A stretch of 47,114 nt of DNA, from positions 1 to 47,114 of the forward strand of contig CAINUX010000066.1 of the NCBI GenBank assembly GCA_903853895.1, in the 5' to 3' direction. Shown here in pieces: positions 37,084 to 43,313 of this stretch. Origin of the DNA: an uncultured beta proteobacterium. GTDB lineage: Bacteria; Pseudomonadota; Gammaproteobacteria; Burkholderiales; Burkholderiaceae_C. The position numbers and the translations under genes are program-made. A model generated the notes under the pieces. That model had not been told where the DNA came from and ran no database searches. It saw only the letters and a program-made list of their open reading frames with translations. How positions within the stretch are numbered: the first letter of the stretch is position 1; each line of letters opens with the position of its first letter.

Positions 37084-37128
37084 GGCACAATTGTCCAACC
37101 CATTTTTTTGAAGCAGGAGACCAACACA

Positions 37129-37923
37129 ATGACCGCACGCACCATCCAACAATTGTTTGACCTCACCGGCAAGACCGCCCTGGTAACCGGCGGCTCGCGC
37201 GGGCTGGGTTTGCAAATGGCCCACGCCTTGGGCGAAGCCGGCGCCAAGGTGATGCTGAGCTCGCGCAAGGCCGAAGACCTGGAGCAGGCCTGTGCCGAAC
37301 TGCAAGCGGCCGGCATTGACGCCCGCTGGATTGCCGCCGACTGCGCCAAAGACAGCGAGATCACCCGCCTGGCCGATGAAACCTTGGAGCGCATGGGCGA
37401 CGTCGATATCCTGGTCAACAACGCCGGCGCTGCCTGGGGCGCACCCGCTGAAGACCACCCAGCAGACGCCTGGGACAAGGTCATGAACCTTAACGTGCGC
37501 GGCTACTTTTTGCTGAGCCAGGCGATTGCCAAAAAGAGCATGATTGCCCGCCGTCAGGGGCGCATCATCAACATCGCGTCGATTGCCGGTCTGGGTGGAA
37601 ACCCCGAAGGCATGAACACCATCGCCTACAACACGTCCAAGGGCGCCGTGCTCAACTTCACCCGGGCCCTGGGTGCGGAATGGGGCAAGTACAACATCAC
37701 CGTCAACGCCATTTGCCCGGGCTTTTTCCCCAGCAAAATGACCGTGGCCACGCTCAAGGCCTTTGGCGAAGAAAAGTTGGCCGCCAGCGCGCCGCTCAAG
37801 CGACTGGGCGATGACGAAGACCTGAAGGGCCTGTGCGTGCTGTATGCGTCGGACGCCGGTAAGCACATCACCGGTCAATGGCTGGCGGTAGATGGCGGTG
37901 TGTCCGTCGTCACCGGCGGTTAA
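37129..37923 (+). CDS. Short-chain dehydrogenase/reductase (classical SDR)
   Basis: A classical NAD(P)-dependent SDR of 264 residues. It has the cofactor motif TGGSRGLG near the N-terminus, NNAG (in ILVNNAGAAWG), catalytic Ser in NIASIAGLGG, YNTSK (Tyr-x-x-x-Lys) and the CPGFFPSKMT loop, ending with the family-typical ITGQWLAVDGGVSVVTGG. The closest pattern is 3-oxoacyl-ACP reductase/gluconate 5-dehydrogenase type; substrate is not readable. The ATG at 37129 has AGGAG 10 bp upstream. It lies between an acyl-CoA dehydrogenase and a thioesterase, which suggests 3-hydroxyacyl-CoA or related oxidation. Confidence 0.9.
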   Translation: MTARTIQQLFDLTGKTALVTGGSRGLGLQMAHALGEAGAKVMLSSRKAEDLEQACAELQAAGIDARWIAADCAKDSEITRLADETLERMGDVDILVNNAGAAWGAPAEDHPADAWDKVMNLNVRGYFLLSQAIAKKSMIARRQGRIINIASIAGLGGNPEGMNTIAYNTSKGAVLNFTRALGAEWGKYNITVNAICPGFFPSKMTVATLKAFGEEKLAASAPLKRLGDDEDLKGLCVLYASDAGKHITGQWLAVDGGVSVVTGG

Positions 37924-37935
37924 GGACTGACTGCC

Positions 37936-38391
37936 ATGTGGGACACGGCCGTTGGGTTCGGGGTGGATATCCCCTTCGTCAAACATCTGGGGTTTGAACT
38001 GACCCAGTTCGAAGGCGGCCATTCCGAAATTGCCTACACCGCCAAGCCCGAGCATCTCAATTCGTTTTCGGTCACCCACGGTGGTGCGTTGATGACGCTC
38101 TTGGATGTGTCCATGGCCACCGCGGCGCGCAGCCAGGTGCCTGAAATGGGCGTAGTCACCATCGAGATGAAAACCACCTTCATGCAGCCGGCCATCGGTC
38201 CCCTGGTCGCCCGGGGTGAGCTGATCCACCGCAGCGTGACGATGGCGTTCACACAGTCCACCGTGTTCGATGCAGCGGGGCTCAAATGTGCGCACGCCAC
38301 CGGTACCTTCAAGTTCGTGAAGCGACTGCCCACCGGCACCAGGACCTCCAACCCGCTGAATACCACGTCCAGCAATATTCCTACTGATTGA
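37936..38391 (+). CDS. PaaI-family hot-dog thioesterase
   Basis: A hot-dog-fold acyl-CoA thioesterase of 151 residues. EHLNSFSVTHGGALMTLLDVSMATAAR carries the HGG motif of the PaaI/YbgC-like branch, and VVTIEMKTTFMQPAIGPLVARGELIHRS is the usual second half. Members hydrolyse phenylacetyl-, hydroxyphenylacetyl- or medium-chain acyl-CoAs. The start ATG at 37936 is 12 bp after the SDR stop, so the two are probably co-transcribed. The last 20 residues are variable. A dispersed repeat begins 3 bp after the stop. Confidence 0.87.
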   Translation: MWDTAVGFGVDIPFVKHLGFELTQFEGGHSEIAYTAKPEHLNSFSVTHGGALMTLLDVSMATAARSQVPEMGVVTIEMKTTFMQPAIGPLVARGELIHRSVTMAFTQSTVFDAAGLKCAHATGTFKFVKRLPTGTRTSNPLNTTSSNIPTD

Positions 38392-38393
38392 AT

Positions 38394-38443
38394 GGGCCTC
38401 TAGCCCTCGTAAACGCTATGCAGTTCGCTATTGTTTCAATAGC
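38394..38443 (+). repeat. Dispersed two-block repeat, copy D (intergenic, best preserved)
   Basis: GGGCCTCTAGCCCTCGT (38394-38410), 15 bp, then CGCTATTG-TTT-CAATAGC, whose GCTATTG (38427-38433) and CAATAGC (38437-38443) form a perfect 7-bp stem with a 3-nt loop. GGGC and GCCC at the left end can form a second small hairpin. I used this copy as the reference for the family. Confidence 0.7.
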
Positions 38444-38482
38444 AACTTGCAGTCAAATCCCTCCACTAAACGGACCCCTGCC

Positions 38483-39499
38483 ATGCCAACCAACCAACAA
38501 ATCCACCTCGACAACCGCCCCGTGGGCGAAGCCGTTGCCAGCAACTTCAAACTGGTCACCAGCGAAACGCCGGCTCTGCAAGATGGCCAGGTGCTGGTGC
38601 GCCACCACTACCTGAGCCTGGACCCCTACATGCGTGGCCGCATGAATGACGCCAAGAGTTATGCCCAACCCCAGGCCCTAGGCCAGACCATGGGTGGCGG
38701 CACGGTGGGCGAAGTGGTGGAGTCGCGCCACCCCAAATTCGCGGTAGGCGACAAGGTGGTGGGCATGGGCGGCTGGCAGGAATACAGCGTGGTCGACGCC
38801 ACACAGTTGGGTGCCGTGCGCAAGGTCGACACCACCCACGTGCCGCTGAGCGCCTACCTGGGTGCCGTTGGCATGCCTGGCGTTACCGCCTGGTACGGTC
38901 TGGTCAAGATCATCGAGCCCAAGGCCGGCCAGACCATGGTGGTCAGCGCTGCCACGGGTGCCGTGGGCAGCGCCTTTGCGGCGTTGTCCAAGGCACGCGG
39001 CTGCCGCACGGTGGGCATTGCGGGCGGACCCGACAAATGCAAATACGCGGTGGATGAGCTGGGCTTTGACGCCTGCATCGACTACAAGCTGCACAGCACG
39101 GCGGCCACGCTGTCAAAAGCAATTGCTGCCGAGTGCCCGGGCGGTATCGACGGGTACTTTGAAAACGTGGGTGGCATGGTGCTGGACGCCGTGTTGCCGC
39201 TGATGAACGCCTTTGGCCGCATAGCCGTATGCGGCATGATTGCGGGCTACAACGGCGCGCCGCTGCCGTTGACCTACCCCGCGCTGATCCTGATGCAGCG
39301 TCTGAAAGTGCAGGGCTTTATCGTCAGCGAGCATATGGAAATCTGGCCTGAGGCTCTGACTGAGCTGGGTACGTTGGTTGCCACCGGAAAACTCAAGGCG
39401 CGTGAGTCGATTGCGCAAGGTCTTGCCGCGGCACCTGAGGCGTTTCTCGGACTGCTCAAGGGCAAGAACTTTGGCAAGCAGTTGGTTAAGTTATTGTGA
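38483..39499 (+). CDS. NADP-dependent MDR oxidoreductase (CurA/YncB-like)
   Basis: A zinc-independent medium-chain reductase of 338 residues. PTNQQIHLDNRPVGEAVASNFKL and HHYLSLDPYMRGRMNDAKSYAQPQALGQTMGGGTVGEVVESRHP are the catalytic-domain hallmarks of the CurA/leukotriene B4 dehydrogenase branch. TMVVSAATGAVGSAFAALSKARGCRTVGIAGGPDKC is the NADPH-binding Rossmann motif. Members reduce activated double bonds of alpha,beta-unsaturated ketones and aldehydes. The in-frame ATG at 38447 lies just beyond a repeat, so the ATG at 38483 is preferred for the family start MPTNQQ. It is flanked by a repeat upstream and a hairpin downstream. Confidence 0.9.
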   Translation: MPTNQQIHLDNRPVGEAVASNFKLVTSETPALQDGQVLVRHHYLSLDPYMRGRMNDAKSYAQPQALGQTMGGGTVGEVVESRHPKFAVGDKVVGMGGWQEYSVVDATQLGAVRKVDTTHVPLSAYLGAVGMPGVTAWYGLVKIIEPKAGQTMVVSAATGAVGSAFAALSKARGCRTVGIAGGPDKCKYAVDELGFDACIDYKLHSTAATLSKAIAAECPGGIDGYFENVGGMVLDAVLPLMNAFGRIAVCGMIAGYNGAPLPLTYPALILMQRLKVQGFIVSEHMEIWPEALTELGTLVATGKLKARESIAQGLAAAPEAFLGLLKGKNFGKQLVKLL

Positions 39500-39508
39500 A
39501 ACCTTGCG

Positions 39509-39539
39509 GGACAGACCGTAGCGCAGCGAAGCTCTGTCC
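39509..39539 (+). other. Hairpin between MDR reductase and GST genes
   Basis: GGACAGA (39509-39515) pairs perfectly with TCTGTCC (39533-39539) around a 17-nt loop. It fills most of the 60-bp gap and lies directly upstream of the GST ribosome-binding region. There is no T-tract, so its role is open; it may be another intergenic repeat type. Confidence 0.4.
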
Positions 39540-39559
39540 TCAACCATTTAGGACACGCC

Positions 39560-40501
39560 ATGTCTGACATCATCCTGCACCACTACCCCACGTCCCCGTT
39601 TTCTGAAAAAGTCCGGCTGGTGCTGGGCTACAAGCAGCTGGCTTGGAAGTCGGTCATCGTGCCCGCCATCATGCCCAAACCGGACGTCCAGGCACTGACT
39701 GGTGGCTACCGCAAGACGCCGTTCCTGCAGATCGGCTCCGACGTGTACTGCGACAGCGCGCTGATCTGCGACGTGCTGGAGCACATCCAGCCCACGCCGA
39801 CGCTGTACCCCGAATCGCACAAGGGTCTGGCCCGCGTGCTGGCCCAGTGGGCCGACACCACGCTGTTCTGGTCGGCCATGGCCTACAACCTGCAGCCCAA
39901 GGGGGCCGCCGCCATGTTTGATGGCGCACCGCCCGAAGCGGCCAAGGCCTTTGGTGCGGACCGCGCGGCCATGTCAGCCGGCATGACGCGCCTGCGCCCC
40001 GCCGACGCCACCGCCGCATACAAGTCCTACCTGCGTCGCATCAACGACATGCTGGACGGACAAGACTTTGTGCTGGGCAGCGCCCCCTGCGTGGCCGACT
40101 TTGCCTGCTACCACCCGCTGTGGTTCAGCCGCAAACGCGTGCCGGTGATGGCCGGCATTCTGGATGCCACACCCGCGGTGCTGGCCTGGATGGACCGCAT
40201 GGCAGCCCTGGGGCATGGCAGCATCGAGAAATTCTCTGCTACTGAAGCGATAGCGGTATGTTCAGCCTCCACGAGGGCTACAGCCCAGAATGACAACACC
40301 TTTCAGCACGAACACGGCATCCCGCTGGGCAGCCGGGTCACGGTTGCGGCCGAAACTTTTGGGCCCGAGGCGACCGAAGGCGAACTGGTGGCCGCCACGC
40401 GCACCCGCTACACGCTCAAACGTGTGGATGCGCGGGCTGGCACCGTGCATGTGCACTTTCCGCGCATCGGCTACGCGCTGCGGGCAGTGCCGCCGGTATG
40501 A
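39560..40501 (+). CDS. Glutathione S-transferase family protein
   Basis: A GST-fold protein of 313 residues. The N-terminal thioredoxin-like domain is IILHHYPTSPFSEKVRLVLGYKQLAWKSVIVPAIMPKPDVQALTGGYRKTPFLQIGSDVYCDSALICDVLE, with the usual Ser in SPFSEKVR and TPFLQ (cis-Pro). The helical domain runs to about residue 220. A C-terminal extension of roughly 85 residues has FQHEHGIPLGSRVTVAAETFGPEATEGELVAATRTRYTLKR, which also looks conserved. Between them, bases 40238-40286 match the dispersed repeat and encode ATEAIAVCSASTRATA. The gene overlaps the following acetyltransferase by 4 bp (ATGA). Confidence 0.87.
   Translation: MSDIILHHYPTSPFSEKVRLVLGYKQLAWKSVIVPAIMPKPDVQALTGGYRKTPFLQIGSDVYCDSALICDVLEHIQPTPTLYPESHKGLARVLAQWADTTLFWSAMAYNLQPKGAAAMFDGAPPEAAKAFGADRAAMSAGMTRLRPADATAAYKSYLRRINDMLDGQDFVLGSAPCVADFACYHPLWFSRKRVPVMAGILDATPAVLAWMDRMAALGHGSIEKFSATEAIAVCSASTRATAQNDNTFQHEHGIPLGSRVTVAAETFGPEATEGELVAATRTRYTLKRVDARAGTVHVHFPRIGYALRAVPPV
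40238..40286 (-). repeat. Dispersed two-block repeat, copy E (inside GST gene)
   Basis: GCTACTGAAGCGATAGC (40238-40254) and GAGGGCTACAGCCC (40273-40286) reproduce, in inverse orientation, the blocks of copies D and F at identical spacing. GGGCTACAGCCC is itself a hairpin with a 5-bp stem. It is translated in the GST frame. Confidence 0.6.
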
Positions 40502-40977
40502 ATGCGATGGACTGGAAGCGGGTCGCGTTTGGCGACCTGACACCGCACCAGCTCTACGAACTGCTGCAACTGCGCACCGATGTCTTCGTCATGGAGCAAG
40601 CCTGTGCCTTTCAGGACATGGATGGCTACGACCACTTGGCCGTACACCTGCTGGGAACTGCGGTGGAAGCTTCCGCGGTTGTAGGGCAGGTTGCGCCCCT
40701 CATCGCCTACGCGCGCCTGTTCCCCGCCGGGGTCAAGTTTGCCGAGGCCAGCATTGGCCGTGTCATCACCCGTGACACCGTGCGTGGCACAGGCCTGGGC
40801 CATCTGCTGATCCGTGAAGCAATGGCATCCGTTGGGGCGCTGTGGGGCGTGCAGCCCATTCGCATTGGCGCGCAGTCACGCTTGATCGCGTATTACCGCC
40901 AGCATGGCTTTGTCGAGGTGGGCGCGACCTACCTGGAAGACAACATTGACCACCAGGACATGGTCTGGAATCCATAG
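40498..40977 (+). CDS. GNAT acetyltransferase, ElaA-like
   Basis: A GNAT protein of 159 residues. ELLQLRTDVFVMEQACAFQDMDGYDHLAVHLL matches the ElaA/YitI-type N-terminus. GRVITRDTVRGTGLGHLLIREAM is the acetyl-CoA pyrophosphate-binding region (R-G-T-G-L-G), and RIGAQSRLIAYYRQHGFVEVGATYLEDNIDHQDMVW is the conserved C-terminal half. Substrate is unknown. The start ATG at 40498 overlaps the GST stop by 4 bp, so they are likely co-translated. The following SDR gene starts 64 bp later. Confidence 0.88.
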   Translation: MNAMDWKRVAFGDLTPHQLYELLQLRTDVFVMEQACAFQDMDGYDHLAVHLLGTAVEASAVVGQVAPLIAYARLFPAGVKFAEASIGRVITRDTVRGTGLGHLLIREAMASVGALWGVQPIRIGAQSRLIAYYRQHGFVEVGATYLEDNIDHQDMVWNP

Positions 40978-41041
40978 ACTCCCACCCTCGCGCCTTGGGA
41001 TGGCCCAGCGGCGCTCCTATCCACTAAAGGTTTCCATTTTC

Positions 41042-41941
41042 ATGATCTCTGACTTCAAGAACAAAACGGCGGTTCTCACCGGCTCCGGCTTTGGCCTGGA
41101 GTGCGCCCGTATTGGCGCCAAACTGGCCATGAACCTGGTGCTGGCCGACGTGCAGCAAGACGCACTGGACAAAACCGTGGCCGAAATGCGGGCGTTGGGT
41201 GCCCCGGTGCTGGCCATGCGGGTGGACGTGTCCAAGGCCGACCAGATGCAGGCGCTGGCCGATGCGGCCTTTGCGCGTTTTGGTGCGCCACATTTCGTCT
41301 TCAACAACGCCGGTGTGGGCGCCGGCGGCCTGATCTGGGAGAACACTGTCCAGGACTGGGATTGGGTGCTGGGTGTGAACGTCATGGGCGTGGTGCACGG
41401 CGTACGCCTGTTCACCCCCATGATGCTGGCCGCCGCCAAGGCAGACCCGACCTACCAAGGCCACATTGTCAACACCGCCAGCATGGCTGGCCTGCTGAAT
41501 GCGCCCAACATGGGCATCTACAACGTCAGCAAGCACGCAGTGGTATCCCTGAGCGAGACCCTGTACCAGGACCTGGCGCTGGTGACAGACCAGATCAGCG
41601 CCAGCGTGCTGTGCCCGTTCTTTGTGCCCACCGGCATCAGCCAGAGCCACCGCAACCGCCCCGATGAACTCAAAGTGCAAGGCAAGCCTACCCAAAGCCA
41701 GTTGATCGGCCAGGCCATGAGCGACAAGGCCGTGGGCAGCGGCAAGGTGACTGCGGCCCAGGTGGCGCAGATGGTGTTCGACGCGATTGCCGCCAACCAG
41801 TTCTACATCTACAGCCACCCCAAGGCCATCGGCTCGGTGCAGACCCGGCTGGAAGACGTGCTGCAGGCGCGCAACCCCACCGACCCGTTCGCCCACAAGC
41901 CAGAACTGGGTGTGGATTTGAAGAAAGCCTTGCGCGCCTAA
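41042..41941 (+). CDS. Short-chain dehydrogenase with shortened glycine motif
   Basis: A classical SDR of 299 residues. FNNAGVGAGGLIWENTVQDWDWVLGVNVMGVVHG, NTASMAGLLNAPNMGIYNVSKHAVV (Ser, Tyr, Lys) and the CPFFVPTGI loop are intact. The cofactor motif reads VLTGSGFGLECARIG (residues 11-25), whereas the classical form is TGxxxGxG, so two residues between TG and SGFG seem to be missing (41078-41095). The ATG at 41042 with AAAGG about 15 bp upstream is the only sensible start; the upstream open frame overlaps the acetyltransferase. Its own substrate is unknown; its long C-terminus (GVDLKKALRA) fits SDRs annotated as oxidoreductases of uncharacterised role. Confidence 0.87.
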   Translation: MISDFKNKTAVLTGSGFGLECARIGAKLAMNLVLADVQQDALDKTVAEMRALGAPVLAMRVDVSKADQMQALADAAFARFGAPHFVFNNAGVGAGGLIWENTVQDWDWVLGVNVMGVVHGVRLFTPMMLAAAKADPTYQGHIVNTASMAGLLNAPNMGIYNVSKHAVVSLSETLYQDLALVTDQISASVLCPFFVPTGISQSHRNRPDELKVQGKPTQSQLIGQAMSDKAVGSGKVTAAQVAQMVFDAIAANQFYIYSHPKAIGSVQTRLEDVLQARNPTDPFAHKPELGVDLKKALRA

Positions 41942-42042
41942 CGGGGCCCAAACGCCACTGGGAAAAATTCCGTGATCCAGCGCATTGCGCTTTATCGCGC
42001 AGCGGCGTAGGCTTCCCATACCCTGATGGGAGGAGTTCCAGC

Positions 42043-42414
42043 ATGAAACCCGGTCCAGTCAAAGGCCTTCGCCAATACGCCCGTGTACCCTTCGCGGCCG
42101 AAGTACTCCTGCATGTGCAGGATCAGACGCTCAAAGTGCAACTCATTGACATTGCGCTGAAGGGCGCATTGGTGCAGGTCGACACCTCGGAAAAGCTGGC
42201 CCTGCACACCCCCTGCCGTCTGGAGCTACCCCTGGCCGATGACGGTGATGGTGTAGTGATGAGCGGTGCCATCGTGCACCTCGAAGGACAGCACGTCGGC
42301 ATCGAGTGCCGCAATATTGACCTCACCAGCCTGACGCGCCTGCGCCGCCTCATCGAACTCAATACCGGGGACCCCGACCTGATGGACCGCGAATTGAGCC
42401 ATTTGTTTGGCTGA
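42043..42414 (+). CDS. PilZ-domain protein (candidate cyclic-di-GMP receptor)
   Basis: A single PilZ domain of 123 residues. LRQYARVPFAAEVLL contains the spaced Arg residues of the binding loop (a divergent RxxxR: RQYAR), LIDIALKGALVQVD corresponds to the D/NxSxxG motif (DIALKGA, with Ala in place of Ser), and QHVGIECRNIDLTSLTRLRRLIELN closes the barrel. Because the DxSxxG Ser is replaced, c-di-GMP binding is plausible but not certain. The ATG at 42043 has a strong GGAGGAG 7 bp upstream. It stands alone on the plus strand and converges with the next gene with 21 bp between stops. Confidence 0.85.
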   Translation: MKPGPVKGLRQYARVPFAAEVLLHVQDQTLKVQLIDIALKGALVQVDTSEKLALHTPCRLELPLADDGDGVVMSGAIVHLEGQHVGIECRNIDLTSLTRLRRLIELNTGDPDLMDRELSHLFG

Positions 42415-42435
42415 GTTTGGGGCGCACTGAAGACT

Positions 42436-43131
42436 TCAAAACGCCACTTTGAAGCCCACAGTCAATAGGCGTGCATTGTCAGCGTTGATTTGACGGCCAT
42501 ATGAGAAATCAATGAAGGCTTTTTCGGGCACTGCGGTAAAACGCAGACCAAAGTTCCACCAACGATCCCGTTCATCGCCAAAGATTTCCGCCATCGGTGC
42601 GATGGAGCCGAAGCCTGCATGCTCCAGTGCCAACCCCCAAGTGGTGGTGCCCTGGCCTGCCACTTCATCGCGGGCATGGCCCAGATTTACGTGCAAAGTG
42701 AGGTGGTCCAAGGCAGCGCGGCTGTAGACCAGATTGATGGTCGTGCCGGTGCGTAGCCAGGATGCCTCCGCCGCTTTGCTCCATCCCACGCCGTATGCAA
42801 ACGTAAGGGCGGGCGCGTTGTCTCCCTCGCCGCGCCAAAGGCCGGTCTTGCCGCCCAAGCGCAAGCCGTTACCGCTTTCGCCCGACATGCGGTCACGTGA
42901 TGTTGCCAGTGCCAACTGGGTGTTGAATCCAACACCGCAGCCCAACTGCAGAGAAGTCGTGTTGTCCGTGTTATCGGACGCGGTGGTATCCGCACTGGCG
43001 CCTTCTATCTCGCAGCTTGCGGCTTCCAAGATGCCAGCGTCCTCGGTTTGCAGCGGGCGACCTGCCCAGGCGGGCAGCGAGATAACGCTGGCGCTGAGGC
43101 ACAGAGCCAAAGCAGAAATACAACGTGTCAT
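42436..43131 (-). CDS. Putative outer-membrane beta-barrel protein, conserved hypothetical
   Basis: A 231-residue exported protein. A signal peptide (MTRCISALALCLSASVISLPAWA) precedes GRPLQTEDAGILEAASCEIEGA. Alternating amphipathic strands follow with aromatic ends: LQLGCGVGFNTQLALATSRDR, LRLGGKTGLWRGEGDNAPALTFAYGVGWSK, TTINLVYSRAALDHLTLHVNLGHAR. It ends RLLTVGFKVAF, with the C-terminal Phe that often marks outer-membrane barrels. I recall similar hypotheticals in Burkholderiales but no function. The ATG at 43131 is preferred because AAGGA lies 9 bp upstream and it starts the signal peptide. It diverges from tex across 182 bp. Confidence 0.75.
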   Translation of the reverse strand: MTRCISALALCLSASVISLPAWAGRPLQTEDAGILEAASCEIEGASADTTASDNTDNTTSLQLGCGVGFNTQLALATSRDRMSGESGNGLRLGGKTGLWRGEGDNAPALTFAYGVGWSKAAEASWLRTGTTINLVYSRAALDHLTLHVNLGHARDEVAGQGTTTWGLALEHAGFGSIAPMAEIFGDERDRWWNFGLRFTAVPEKAFIDFSYGRQINADNARLLTVGFKVAF

Positions 43132-43313
43132 GGCGTGAGTTCCTTTTAGGTGGCACAGCATTGTGGGCCAGAACTTCAACCTTGCCGTCAAAAAATTTTT
43201 CACGTGTTAATGGTCCGGGGGGAGCTGTGGCACACTCCCGCCCTTGATTCTGTTTTGGATGCCAGCTTTCTGGCTCTTCAGGCTCCTTCTTCAGCATTCG
43301 CCCTTTTTCTGCC

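Noticed and set aside
36961..38295. A 444-codon minus-strand open frame antisense to the SDR and thioesterase genes
   Set aside because: It spans two clear plus-strand genes and has no recognisable motif; it is a codon-bias shadow.
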